A stretch of 59,571 nt of DNA from Cytophagaceae bacterium (GTDB lineage: Bacteria; Bacteroidota; Bacteroidia; Cytophagales; Spirosomataceae): contig JAIYBU010000096.1 in assembly GCA_027488335.1 (NCBI GenBank), forward strand, positions 1 through 59,571. The letters are read 5' to 3'. Positions 44,641 to 53,496 of the stretch are shown here, one piece after another. The notes under the pieces were generated by a model, which saw only the letters and a list, made by a program, of their open reading frames with translations, searched no databases and had not been told where the DNA came from. The stretch's first letter is position 1. Every line of letters begins with the position of its first letter. A program made the position numbers and the translations under genes.

Positions 44641-45393
44641 TTAAATAATCTCTACCCCTTGCTTTTGAAAATCTTTTAGTACTGGGTCAGTTGGTTTCAG
44701 GTTCGTAATCATCAAATCTAATTGCTGAAAATTGCAAACTCTGTGTGCTTCTTGCACATTTAGCTTTTCTTCAATAGTGCAACAAACTGTTTTTTTGGCA
44801 GCTTGCATCATTTTCTGCTTGATTAATGACTCTTCGTAATGACGAATACTTAGTCCTTTTTGAGGATGAACGCCATTGACACCCATAAAATAATAATCGG
44901 CATTGATGTGTTCGAGTTGGCGAGAAACCTCACTTCCGAGCGTAATCTGATAGCGTTTGAAGTATGTTCCCCCCAAGAAAATCACGTCGATTCTTGGGTG
45001 TTCGTTGAGTGCCATTGCCAGCGGCGTGCTATTGGTTACAATCGTTAGTTCGAGTGTTTTTGCCAATTGCTCAGCCATAAAGAAATTGGTTGTTCCGCCA
45101 TCCATGATGATGGTTTGACGGTTTTCAAAGAGTTTTTGAGCTTTTTTCGATAAAATACCCAATTCTTCGCTACTGCTTGCTCCATTTTTTTTCGTACCTA
45201 AAACTGAAAGATAAGAATTAGCAACGGCCCCTCCGTGTACTTTTTTCAGAAACCCTTTATCTTCCAATTCGATGATGTCTCGACGGATACTGTCATACGA
45301 AACATCTAAGAATTTACCCAGTTCTACGAAATTAATTTTTTTATCAGTATTGAGTTTTTCGAGTATTAATCTTTGTCGTTCTTCCTTTAACAT
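44641..45393 (-). CDS. DeoR/GlpR family transcriptional regulator
   Basis: A 250-residue repressor. The N-terminal helix-turn-helix EERQRLILEKLNTDKKINFVELGKFLDVSYDSIRRDIIELEDKGFLKKVHGGAV is typical DeoR; the sensor domain has IIMDGGTTNFFMAEQL and DYYFMGVNGV, the DGGTT phosphosugar site. The inducer is probably a sugar phosphate. An 18-base perfect palindrome 12 bases before the ATG is a likely autoregulatory site. A PfkB kinase gene is 2 kb away but divergent, not in the same operon. Confidence 0.92.
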   Translation of the reverse strand: MLKEERQRLILEKLNTDKKINFVELGKFLDVSYDSIRRDIIELEDKGFLKKVHGGAVANSYLSVLGTKKNGASSSEELGILSKKAQKLFENRQTIIMDGGTTNFFMAEQLAKTLELTIVTNSTPLAMALNEHPRIDVIFLGGTYFKRYQITLGSEVSRQLEHINADYYFMGVNGVHPQKGLSIRHYEESLIKQKMMQAAKKTVCCTIEEKLNVQEAHRVCNFQQLDLMITNLKPTDPVLKDFQKQGVEII

Positions 45394-45404
45394 AATTCAT
45401 TGCA

Positions 45405-45422
45405 AATATTTGTACAAATATT
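45405..45422. promoter_or_regulatory. Palindrome, candidate DeoR operator
   Basis: AATATTTGTACAAATATT: a perfect 18-base palindrome, flanked by TTGCAA-like sequences on both sides. It lies between the DeoR start and the divergent RNA promoter. Confidence 0.5.
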
Positions 45423-45443
45423 GCAAAAAAATGCAATTATTTA

Positions 45444-45475
45444 TTGACAATATCAAAAAACTTTGCATATCTTTG
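45444..45475 (+). promoter_or_regulatory. Promoter of the candidate RNA at 45482
   Basis: TTG (45444-45446, in TTGAC) and TATCTTTG (45468-45475) with 21 bases between: both elements of a Bacteroidota promoter at normal spacing. Transcription would start near 45482. Confidence 0.65.
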
Positions 45476-45481
45476 CAACGT

Positions 45482-45725
45482 TCTTTTTAGAATTGATAAC
45501 CTATGATGAAATACCTATGTCTCTAATGGGTTGTTAGCTAAACACTAATAACCTATGAAGAGAACATATACGTATTAAAGATTGGTACTTACCTATTATA
45601 TAACACTTACCTAAAAAAAATATTGTCGTAGTTTTGTTTCATAATTTAAGTCAGAACACTTGTTTGAAGCTTAATTGAGTTTAAAATGGATAGGGTGGTC
45701 GGTTATCAAACTGACCATTTTTTTT
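45482..45725 (+). ncRNA. Candidate structured small RNA or leader
   Basis: About 244 bases bounded by a two-element promoter and a terminator (45696-45725), with no ORF beyond two seven-codon ones. A long irregular hairpin spans 45510-45576: AATAC/GTATT, TATG/CATA, CTCT/AGAG and GGTTGTTAG/CTAATAACC. TTGATAACC near the 5' end (45493-45501) is the perfect complement of GGTTATCAA (45701-45709), which overlaps the terminator stem and loop. It may be a 6S-like RNA or a regulatory leader of the APC permease. I do not recognise the family. Confidence 0.55.
45696..45725 (+). terminator. Terminator of the candidate RNA
   Basis: TGGTCGGT-tatcaa-ACTGACCA (one G:U) followed by eight T. Confidence 0.8.
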
Positions 45726-45891
45726 GTGCAAAATTTCTTAAACCCCTAAAACTACTCTTCATAAAGCACTATCTATCAATACATTACAGGTAAACCAAAA
45801 TGTTTTATATTTTCAGTAACTGAATCCATCGTTTTGGATTCTACTTTAAATTCTTATCTTCGTTTCAAAACTAACAAAAAACTTCATCTAA

Positions 45892-47232
45892 ATGAATCAA
45901 AATATACAAAAGGAAGATTCAAACAAACTTCTCAAACTCCTCGGTGTAGGTTTTGGTATTGCCGTAACCGTTGGCGGAACAATAGGGACGGGCATTTTGC
46001 GTAAACCTGGCCCGATTGCAGCCAATCTCGGCGACCCTCCGCTCATTATGTTGGTTTGGGTTTTGGTAAGTTTGTATGCTTTCTTGGGTGTTCTTTGCAC
46101 GATTGAACTGGGTGTGTCAGTTCCTCGTGCGGGTGCGTGGTATGTATATGCACGTAGAGCGTTTGGCGATTATGTGGGTTTTGTTACGGGTATCACGAGT
46201 TGGCTCGGAACTGTGGCAGCATTAGGTTTTGGAGCATACACCATGAGCGAATACATTGCACTCGTTTGGCCTGATACCGAACCGATTATTCGCTGGATGG
46301 CAATCGGAATTCTCATTATTTTAATGGGTTTTCACTGGCTTGGCACCAAATCAGCGGGAAAATCACAAGAAATTATGTCGTTTTTGAAAGCAATTGGGCT
46401 TTTTGCATTTATTGCGATGTGTTTTATCTATGGCGGCGATGTCAGCACCAGAGATTTAGTAGCTACTACTCAGCGAATTGCTCAACCTGCTTTGCTTACA
46501 GGACTAATTATTGCTTTCCAACAAGTTTTTTATGCCTTTGATGGGTGGCATACAGCCGCCTATTTTACCGAAGAAAACACCGACCCTGCCAAAAATTTAC
46601 CCAAATCAATGATTAGTGGAGTTTTGGTTGTTATTGCAATCTATTTACTGGTCAATTTAGCGATTCTCTACATCATGCCGATTGAGGTTCTGGCAACGTC
46701 AAAATTGGCTGCCGCCGATGCAATTAGACTAATTTTTGGCGAAAAATCGGGCAAAATAGTTACATTCTTCTTGATGGTTTCCATTCTCGGAATGCTCAAC
46801 GCCCAAATCATGTTTGCACCACGAGTTATTTATTCGATGAGTAAAGATGGCCTTTTCTTTAAACTTGCTCAAAAAGTAAATAGTGGTGGCACTCCAGCCG
46901 TAGCAATGCCGTTGACAGGCATTTGTTCTATTTTATTGATAATCAGTGGCAAAGACACTTGCGAACGCCTTTCAGATATTGCAGTTTTCTTTTTTGTGAT
47001 GACTTACGTTGCGGGGTTTGCTTCAGTTATTATGCTTCGTCGAAAAGAGCCAAATTTGCCTCGCCCTTACAAAGTAATCGGTTATCCGTACATTCCTTTT
47101 ATATTGATTATTATCTCAATTATGTTTCTGGTGGGTGCAGTCTATTCCGACATCCAAAGCAGTATGTATGCCCTAATCTTCTTGGTTTTAAGCTATCCGC
47201 TATTCTTAATAACAAAAAAAGTTAACCTTTAA
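45892..47232 (+). CDS. APC family amino acid permease
   Basis: A 446-residue protein with about 12 membrane helices. The start GFGIAVTVGGTIGTGILRKPGPIAANLGDPPLIMLVWVL contains the GTGIxxxPG motif of APC transporters, with GAWYVYARRAFGDYVGFVTG and FQQVFYAFDGWHTAAYFTEE further on. Probably a proton-coupled amino acid importer; the substrate is unknown. A weak TATCTTCG may be its own -7 box, 166 bases after the RNA terminator. Confidence 0.92.
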   Translation: MNQNIQKEDSNKLLKLLGVGFGIAVTVGGTIGTGILRKPGPIAANLGDPPLIMLVWVLVSLYAFLGVLCTIELGVSVPRAGAWYVYARRAFGDYVGFVTGITSWLGTVAALGFGAYTMSEYIALVWPDTEPIIRWMAIGILIILMGFHWLGTKSAGKSQEIMSFLKAIGLFAFIAMCFIYGGDVSTRDLVATTQRIAQPALLTGLIIAFQQVFYAFDGWHTAAYFTEENTDPAKNLPKSMISGVLVVIAIYLLVNLAILYIMPIEVLATSKLAAADAIRLIFGEKSGKIVTFFLMVSILGMLNAQIMFAPRVIYSMSKDGLFFKLAQKVNSGGTPAVAMPLTGICSILLIISGKDTCERLSDIAVFFFVMTYVAGFASVIMLRRKEPNLPRPYKVIGYPYIPFILIIISIMFLVGAVYSDIQSSMYALIFLVLSYPLFLITKKVNL

Positions 47233-47342
47233 AATGTTTATTTAAAGTCAAATTGACTGATTTTAAGCTTAATTTAGAAAATTACTAACGCATTTTTTTA
47301 ATTCTTTAGTAAATACTACAATCTTTGTAAAAACTTTAACCT

Positions 47343-48272
47343 ATGACACGAAAATATGCACTTTTAGCAGTTGGCGAATTGCTGGCTGACTTTATTGGAA
47401 TGGAAATCACGGAAGATATTTCGACAGCCGAAAGATTCCAACGCTTTCAGGGCGGAAGCCCCTCAAATTTAGCAGCCAATATGGCTCGTTTGGGAAATCA
47501 TACGGCTATTATTTCGTGCGTAGGTGATGATAATTTAGGGAAATATTTAGTAGAACAAGTCCGTGAAACAGGCGTTGATGTCAGTCACGTAGCAATTGAT
47601 AAACAAGAGCCATCGAGCATTGTAGTGGTAGCACGTTCGAAAAGCACACCCGATTTTATTGCTTATCGAACCGCCGACCGTATGATTCGACCAAAACATA
47701 TTTCGGATGAATTACTAAGCCAAAGTGCCATTTTTCATACAACTTGCTTTGCATTGAGTCAAAACCCAGCACAAAAAACAATCGTTGATGCCGCCGAACG
47801 TGCAGCACAGTTGGGGTGTCAACTGAGTATTGATTTAAATTATGCTCCAACGATTTGGCCTGACCGAGAAGAAGCTATGCAGATAATTGAGGCGTACATC
47901 AAACACGGAGCTTTGACCAAAATGAGCGAGGACGATGCCGAACGTTTGTATGGCAGAGTTATCGAACCCGAAGAAGCTATCGCTGATTTGCACCGCATGG
48001 GAGCATCGGTCGTTTGTTTTACGATGGGAGGACGAGGCAGCATTATTTCGTATGAAAATGGCAATAAAAAGTTTGAAATGGCCGCTCGAAAAATTGAGGT
48101 TGTAGATGCCACAGGGGCAGGAGATTCCTACTGGTCGGGCTTCTTAACCGCATTTCTGGAAGAAAAAGACATCGAAACATGTGCAAAAGCGGGTGTAAAC
48201 ATTGCAGTATTAAAACTCACAACAATGGGGCCGCTACCAGCGAAAGTAAATAGAGCAATTTTGTATGAATAA
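47343..48272 (+). CDS. PfkB family carbohydrate kinase (fructokinase-like)
   Basis: A 309-residue sugar kinase. The N-terminal FQGGSPSNLAANMARLG is the sugar-binding GG motif and the C-terminal VVDATGAGDSYWSGF contains the ATP/anion hole and catalytic Asp. Sugar type cannot be fixed; fructose, ribose or a similar ketose are likely. Alone between the APC permease and argF', each with its own spacing of about 90-110 bases. Confidence 0.9.
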   Translation: MTRKYALLAVGELLADFIGMEITEDISTAERFQRFQGGSPSNLAANMARLGNHTAIISCVGDDNLGKYLVEQVRETGVDVSHVAIDKQEPSSIVVVARSKSTPDFIAYRTADRMIRPKHISDELLSQSAIFHTTCFALSQNPAQKTIVDAAERAAQLGCQLSIDLNYAPTIWPDREEAMQIIEAYIKHGALTKMSEDDAERLYGRVIEPEEAIADLHRMGASVVCFTMGGRGSIISYENGNKKFEMAARKIEVVDATGAGDSYWSGFLTAFLEEKDIETCAKAGVNIAVLKLTTMGPLPAKVNRAILYE

Positions 48273-48360
48273 TTTTATAGTTATATAGTTGTTTGATTAA
48301 TAGCCAGTTAAGATGTAAACCCTACCCTTAAAGCTGTGCATTTTTAGAAATCCAAAGAAA

Positions 48361-49305
48361 ATGAAACATTTTATCTCTCTGCACGACGTTGATAACGTGC
48401 AAGAATTAGTACAAGAAGGTATCAGACAAAAAGCAAATCGTTTCGCCGACCAAGCACTCGGAAAAAACAAAACCATTGGTTTACTTTTTTTCAACCAAAG
48501 TCTTCGTACACGTCTAAGCACACAAAAAGCTGCCGAAAATCTGGGAATGAATGTTTTGATGATGAATGTCGGGCAAGACAGTTGGCAACTCGAAATGGAA
48601 GATGGTGTAATTATGAACGGCGATAAAGCCGAACACGTAAAAGAAGCCGCTGCCGTGATTGGAAGCTACTGCGATATTATTGCAGTACGTGCATTTGCAG
48701 GTTTGAAAGACCGTGACGCTGATTATAAAGAGATAGTAATGGAAAAGTTTCGCCAGTATGCGGGCGTACCAATCGTCAATTTAGAATCGGCTACTCGTCA
48801 CCCTTGTCAATCTTTGGCCGATTTAATAACTATTGAAGAAACCAAGAAAATTGCTCGCCCGAAGGTTGTTCTTACTTGGTTGCCGCATTTCAAACCATTG
48901 CCACAGGCCGTTGCCAATTCGTTTGCCGAATGGGTCAATAAAACAGATTATGAATTTGTAATCACCCACCCCGAAGGCTACGATTTAGCTCCCGAAATGG
49001 TCGGTAATGCTAAAGTAATCTACGACCAAGACGAAGCCCTAAAGGGAGCAGATTTTGTATATGGTAAAAACTGGTCGTCGTATAATAATTACGGTCAAGT
49101 ACTTTCGCAAGACCCATCTTGGATGATTACCAAAGAAAAAATGGATTTGACCAATAACGGCCTTTTTATGCACTGTCTTCCTGTGCGTAGAAACCTCAAA
49201 GTAAGCGACTACGTACTTGATAATCAATCAGTCGTAATTCAACAAGCCGCCAATCGTGAATGGTCAGCTCAGGCAGTTTTGAAGACCATTTTGGCTGGAA
49301 TGTGA
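48361..49305 (+). CDS. argF': N-succinyl(acetyl)ornithine carbamoyltransferase ArgF'
   Basis: A 314-residue transcarbamylase of the Bacteroidota arginine pathway. The carbamoyl-phosphate loop is FFNQSLRTRLSTQKAA, and the HCLP motif is in MHCLPVRRNLKVSD; LPQAVANSFAEW is also characteristic. In the Bacteroides fragilis enzyme Pro90 marks N-succinylornithine use and Glu at this site marks N-acetylornithine use in Xanthomonas; the equivalent here is Ala98 (VKEAAAVIG), consistent with succinylornithine. Citrulline derivatives go to ArgG and later desuccinylation. No other arg gene is in the window. Confidence 0.92.
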   Translation: MKHFISLHDVDNVQELVQEGIRQKANRFADQALGKNKTIGLLFFNQSLRTRLSTQKAAENLGMNVLMMNVGQDSWQLEMEDGVIMNGDKAEHVKEAAAVIGSYCDIIAVRAFAGLKDRDADYKEIVMEKFRQYAGVPIVNLESATRHPCQSLADLITIEETKKIARPKVVLTWLPHFKPLPQAVANSFAEWVNKTDYEFVITHPEGYDLAPEMVGNAKVIYDQDEALKGADFVYGKNWSSYNNYGQVLSQDPSWMITKEKMDLTNNGLFMHCLPVRRNLKVSDYVLDNQSVVIQQAANREWSAQAVLKTILAGM

Positions 49306-49349
49306 AGGTTGTAAAAGTATAAAAATTCAAAAAATACAAGAAAAATTCG

Positions 49350-49357
49350 TACCTTTG
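49350..49357 (+). promoter_or_regulatory. -7 box TACCTTTG of fabV
   Basis: Matches TAnnTTTG, 26 bases before the ATG. Confidence 0.55.
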
Positions 49358-49382
49358 GCATTTATATAAGAAAAATAAAATT

Positions 49383-50573
49383 ATGATTATAGAACCAAGA
49401 ATGCGAGGATTTATATGTTTAACTGCACACCCAACGGGCTGCGAAAAAAACATCTTAAATCAAATTGAGTTTACGAAATCACAAGGACCAATTGATGGAG
49501 CAAAGAAAGTCTTAGTTATCGGTGCTTCAACAGGTTTTGGTCTTGCTTCTCGAATTACGAGTGCATTTGGCTCGAATGCTGCTACGATAGGTGTCTTTTT
49601 TGAAAAAGCTCCTGCACCAGGCAAAACGGCCTCACCAGGCTGGTATAATAGTGCCGCTTTTCAGCAAGAAGCCGAAAAAGCTGGTCTTTATGCCAAAAGT
49701 ATCAATGGAGACGCTTTTTCTACGGAAATAAAAAATAAAACAATCGAATTAATCAAAGCCGATTTAGGCCAAGTTGATTTAGTTATCTATAGTTTGGCTT
49801 CGCCCGTACGCACAAATCCAGTTACGGGCGTATTGCACCGTTCGGTTTTGAAACCAATCGGCAATGCTTTTACCAATAAAACAGTCGATTTCCACACAGG
49901 AAATGTTACTGACATTACGATTGCACCTTGCACCGACGAAGACATTGAAAATACAGTAGCCGTAATGGGCGGTGAAGACTGGGAAATGTGGATTGATGCT
50001 CTTACAAAGGCCAACGCACTATCAGATAACGCCTTAACAATTGCTTATTCATACATCGGGCCATCATTGACGGAAGCCGTTTATCGCAAAGGAACAATCG
50101 GTCGTGCTAAAGACCACTTGGAAGCAACAGCCTTCAAGATTTCTGATAAATTAAGCAACATTGGCGGAAAAGCGTATGTATCAGTGAATAAAGCTTTGGT
50201 TACGCAAGCCAGTTCGGCCATTCCAGTAATTCCTTTATACATCTCATTATTGTATAAAAAAATGAAAGAAAAAGGTGTTCACGAAGGTTGTATTGAGCAA
50301 ATCGTACGATTGTTTAAGGAGCGTCTTTACACAGGTCAAGCAATTCCAACTGACGAAAAAGGCAGAATTAGAATTGATGATTTAGAAATGGCCGAAGATA
50401 TTCAAGCAAAAGTTTCTGAGTTATGGGAACAGGCAACCACCGAAACTCTTCCTGCGATTGGCGATTTAAATGGCTACAAATCTGACTTCTTGAATCTCTT
50501 TGGTTTTGGCTTTGAAGGAGTTGATTATCAGGCAGATGTAAACGAAGTGGTCGAAATTAATGGATTGGTTTAA
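49383..50573 (+). CDS. fabV: Trans-2-enoyl-CoA/ACP reductase FabV
   Basis: A 396-residue short-chain-dehydrogenase-like enoyl reductase. Signature MIIEPRMRGFICLTAHPTGCEKNILNQI, Rossmann VLVIGASTGFGLASRI, and the catalytic Tyr-X8-Lys in EAVYRKGTIGRAKDHLE. It reduces the enoyl-thioester in fatty-acid elongation and is little affected by triclosan in characterised cases. Typical length. Monocistronic: own promoter, terminator at 50621-50658. Confidence 0.96.
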   Translation: MIIEPRMRGFICLTAHPTGCEKNILNQIEFTKSQGPIDGAKKVLVIGASTGFGLASRITSAFGSNAATIGVFFEKAPAPGKTASPGWYNSAAFQQEAEKAGLYAKSINGDAFSTEIKNKTIELIKADLGQVDLVIYSLASPVRTNPVTGVLHRSVLKPIGNAFTNKTVDFHTGNVTDITIAPCTDEDIENTVAVMGGEDWEMWIDALTKANALSDNALTIAYSYIGPSLTEAVYRKGTIGRAKDHLEATAFKISDKLSNIGGKAYVSVNKALVTQASSAIPVIPLYISLLYKKMKEKGVHEGCIEQIVRLFKERLYTGQAIPTDEKGRIRIDDLEMAEDIQAKVSELWEQATTETLPAIGDLNGYKSDFLNLFGFGFEGVDYQADVNEVVEINGLV

Positions 50574-50620
50574 AAACTCACAGTTGACCATCTTTTAAAA
50601 TATTTGATTACAGGCAAAAT

Positions 50621-50658
50621 AACAAACAAGGCGAAGAGAATTCTTCGCCTTGTTTGTT
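50621..50658. terminator. Terminator after fabV
   Basis: AACAAACAAGGCGAAGA (50621-50637) and its exact complement (50642-50658) with a GAAT loop: 17 perfect pairs. May also serve the decayed gene on the minus strand. Confidence 0.9.
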
Positions 50659-50668
50659 GTATAAATAA

Positions 50669-51099
50669 TTACTGTTCAACGATATCGGTTCTCATACTAC
50701 CCAATACTCCTAATAAATCATTTTTAGGCTTCGATACTACAAAGTTTTCTACTAAAGCATTGAAATGTGCATCGGTAATTTTCGTGTTACATATCCAAAC
50801 CAGTATATTTATCTCAACTACCCGTTGTTTATCCTACTTGATTGAATAAGTTCATTTTCACTTTATTCAAAAGAGCTGGGTTAGCAGCAGCAAAAGCAAA
50901 AAACGCATTTATAACGACTATCAGCCGTAACATTCGCAATAAATTGGACAATTATTCCCAAAATTACTCCTTTTCCACCGTAACTCACCTATAATAACCT
51001 TGGTGACTCTTTCCAATTTTCCGAAACCAACATCAAGACAAAGAATGTAAGAGCTATCATTCCCGTCACTTTAGCAAATTTGAGCAAGAAGTTTTTCAT
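50669..51099 (-). pseudogene. Decayed small membrane-protein gene
   Basis: Reading from ATG 51099: MKNFLLKFAKVTGMIALTFF and more hydrophobic residues, then KESPRLL and a TAG stop; the same frame continues with VSYGGKGVILGIIVQFIANVTADSRYK, a frameshift leads to NAFFAFAAANPALLNKVKMN and a TAA, and another shift to ITDAHFNALVENFVVSKPKN ... MRTDIVEQ and a TAA at 50669. At least two stops and two frameshifts interrupt what reads as one protein of about 140 residues with one or two membrane helices. I do not recognise the family. Confirmation needs an intact homolog. Confidence 0.6.
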
Positions 51100-51193
51100 T
51101 GTCGTATAATATTTATTGCCTAACACTATTTACGGAACAATCAATAAGTCTGGATTTATTTCTTGAAAAGAAACTTGGTTTGGGTATAGGCAT

Positions 51194-51229
51194 AAAAAAG
51201 GTAGCAAATTAAAATTTGCTACCTTTTTT
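51194..51229. terminator. Bidirectional terminator
   Basis: AAAAAAGGTAGCAAATT pairs with AATTTGCTACCTTTTTT, 17 perfect pairs. Downstream of the FN3 lipoprotein on the minus strand by about 165 bases; a further palindrome GTACTACA-aa-TGTAGTAC is at 51331-51348. Confidence 0.85.
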
Positions 51230-51393
51230 ATCGGTGTTGAACGATGAACTTATTTCAAAGTCTTACAAATCTGCTGAAATAGGTTGGGTTGAACAATCGC
51301 CGAAGCGAAAAAAGAGTTAGGTTGAATAGGGTACTACAAATGTAGTACATTTTTGAGAAAAAATATAATACTGCAAAGTAATTTTAAAAAAAA

Positions 51394-52365
51394 TTAATAA
51401 TTTTTAATTTCAAGCACTGACGTTTCACAATTAGTGGGCGGTTGAGAGTCAATTTGTGTGCTGATTTTATAAAAATAACTCGTTTTTGCTTTCAATTCGG
51501 TCTTATCTTCAAACATCGTTTTTCGGATTCCTGTTGGAGTCAACTTCTCGAAAACTCCTGACTCTGACGTTTTTCTGAAAACATAAAATGTGGCAAAATG
51601 GGCCAACTGAGCATCCCAGTTCAGCAAAACCGATTTTTTATCTTTTCCTGAAAGAAAGGTAAGTTTAAAGTTCTGTGGACAAAGACCTACCGATTGAGTA
51701 TTTACAGTTATCGGTATTTCGTTGGAAGCACAATTGTTAGTGGCCAGTCGCACAAGATAGCTATAATCAGTACTAATTGTAGCGGTTGTATCTAAAAAAA
51801 ATAGATTTCGAGTGATTCCTATGGTCTGATATGCGGCTTTACTTACTGAGCGTTGAACAATAAAATTTTCTACATAATTGGCCGAATTTGCCTCTAACTG
51901 CCACGATAAATAAACATTTGGTTTATCAATCCCCTGCAATGAAGTAGCCGAAACTGTCGAACAAAAAACATTGGTTGGCACAGCGGGGGCGAAATAACTC
52001 ACCACCGTTGACGCAACTGTATCTTTGATAGTTTTGCTCAATAAACGAAACGAAACTTTCCCTCCACGGAAAGGCTCTGCCAACTCAATTGAGCGTTGGT
52101 TGGGCGTAATATCATCAGAAAGTACTTGAAATATACCATTATTTTCGGAGCGTTCAAGGCGAAAACCAGTCACTAAGGGTTCTTGATAAGCATCAAAATA
52201 CCAACTTACTTTTACTCGATTATTGGGCAAAACATCAATCGAAGTAAGGGCAGGCAGTGTAAAAGAAGGAGTTGGGTCTACAATGATGGTACGCCCACAA
52301 GCAAGCACCAAAATAAGCCACAGAAAAAGACTTATCTTAATAAAGTTATGTTTTATAGTTGGCAT
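51394..52365 (-). CDS. FN3-like repeat lipoprotein
   Basis: A 323-residue lipoprotein. The N-terminus MPTIKHNFIKISLFLWLILVLACGRT has a lipobox (LACG). Three fibronectin type III-like modules can be marked: about 40-125 (VKVSWYFDAYQEPLVTGFRLERSE), 130-225 (VYLSWQLEANSANYVENFIVQRS) and 230-320 (VLLNWDAQLAHFATFYVFRKTSE). No enzymatic motif. Likely an envelope or surface adhesion or scaffold protein. Monocistronic, with a strong hairpin well downstream. Confidence 0.8.
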   Translation of the reverse strand: MPTIKHNFIKISLFLWLILVLACGRTIIVDPTPSFTLPALTSIDVLPNNRVKVSWYFDAYQEPLVTGFRLERSENNGIFQVLSDDITPNQRSIELAEPFRGGKVSFRLLSKTIKDTVASTVVSYFAPAVPTNVFCSTVSATSLQGIDKPNVYLSWQLEANSANYVENFIVQRSVSKAAYQTIGITRNLFFLDTTATISTDYSYLVRLATNNCASNEIPITVNTQSVGLCPQNFKLTFLSGKDKKSVLLNWDAQLAHFATFYVFRKTSESGVFEKLTPTGIRKTMFEDKTELKAKTSYFYKISTQIDSQPPTNCETSVLEIKNY

Positions 52366-52412
52366 TGCGTGATTGTTTTGGGGTTATTGACTCAAAATTT
52401 TACAAAAATCGC

Positions 52413-52420
52413 TAACTTTG
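52413..52420 (+). promoter_or_regulatory. -7 box TAACTTTG of murB
   Basis: Matches TAnnTTTG. A TTG at 52387-52389 could be a -33 element at the long end of accepted spacing (23). It supports the ATG at 52457. Confidence 0.55.
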
Positions 52421-52456
52421 ACGAGTTTTTCTAACAAACCTCTTTCTTATTGCCTA

Positions 52457-53473
52457 ATGACAGTCCAAAAAGATGTACAACTCAAGCCCTATAATACTTT
52501 CGGAATCGAAGCTACAGCCAAGTATTTTGTTGAGGTTTCGAGTATCGAACAACTAAAAGAAATTTTACAAAATCCTGATTATCAATCAACGAAACGTTTG
52601 ATTTTGGGCGGAGGAAGTAACATATTGCTCACGAAAGATTTTGATGGTTTGGTCATAAAAATAGCAATCAAAGGCTTTGAAGTTACGCAAGAAAATAAAG
52701 ATAATATTTGGATAAAAGTAGGAGCGGGCGTTGTTTGGCACGATTTGGTGATGCACTGCGTCAACCAAAATTATGCTGGTATGGAAAACTTATCGCTTAT
52801 TCCAGGCACGGTTGGGGCAGCTCCTATGCAAAATATCGGAGCTTATGGTATTGAAATAAAAGAGGTTTTCGAGCAATTAGAGGCTTTGGAAATTGAAACT
52901 GGCGAAATCAGAACTTTCGATAAAGTTACTTGTAATTTCGGCTATCGTGAGAGTATCTTCAAGCACGAAGCCAAAGGCAAATATATTATTCTGAGTGTCA
53001 TGTTCAAACTCAGCAAAAAACCAACTTTCCATGTAGAATACGGAGCTATAAAAGATACGTTGGCCGAAATGGGCGTATCCGAAATGAGCATCAAAGCCAT
53101 CAGCGATGCCGTAATTCATATTCGCCAAAGTAAATTACCAAACCCTGCAGAAATTGGCAATGCGGGAAGTTTCTTCAAAAATCCCGAGATTCCGAATGCA
53201 CAATTTGAGGCCTTGAAAGCACAATTTCCAACGATACCCTCTTATCCCGTCAACGAAACCACCACAAAAGTTCCTGCGGGTTGGCTCATTGAGCAAGCAG
53301 GCTGGAAAGGGCAACGTTTTGGCAACGTGGGCGTACACGCCAAACAGGCTTTGGTGTTGGTCAACTATGGTGGTGGCAAAGGCGAAGAAATCAGAGATTT
53401 ATCACAAAAAATACAGGCCTCGGTCAAAGAAAAATTTGGTATTCAGCTTTCGGCTGAAGTTAATTTTATTTGA
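52457..53473 (+). CDS. murB: UDP-N-acetylenolpyruvoylglucosamine reductase MurB
   Basis: A 338-residue flavoenzyme making UDP-MurNAc. ATG 52457 (MTVQKDVQLKPYNTFGIEA) is used because the longer start lies in the promoter. FAD-binding LILGGGSNILL, then NLSLIPGTVGAAPMQNIGAYG, and the catalytic Ser about 238 in IGNAGSFFKNPEIPN. Type I form (with the extra E. coli-like insertions). A terminator-like hairpin follows (53497-53553). Confidence 0.96.
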   Translation: MTVQKDVQLKPYNTFGIEATAKYFVEVSSIEQLKEILQNPDYQSTKRLILGGGSNILLTKDFDGLVIKIAIKGFEVTQENKDNIWIKVGAGVVWHDLVMHCVNQNYAGMENLSLIPGTVGAAPMQNIGAYGIEIKEVFEQLEALEIETGEIRTFDKVTCNFGYRESIFKHEAKGKYIILSVMFKLSKKPTFHVEYGAIKDTLAEMGVSEMSIKAISDAVIHIRQSKLPNPAEIGNAGSFFKNPEIPNAQFEALKAQFPTIPSYPVNETTTKVPAGWLIEQAGWKGQRFGNVGVHAKQALVLVNYGGGKGEEIRDLSQKIQASVKEKFGIQLSAEVNFI

Positions 53474-53496
53474 AAATAAAAATATTTTACGTTGAT

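Noticed and set aside
45272-45490. Plus-strand ORF across the DeoR start
   Set aside because: It is antisense to deoR and to the operator and has no protein-like features.
50598-50850. Short ORF of about 81 codons opposite the pseudogene
   Set aside because: It overlaps the fabV terminator and the decayed gene and has no recognisable composition.
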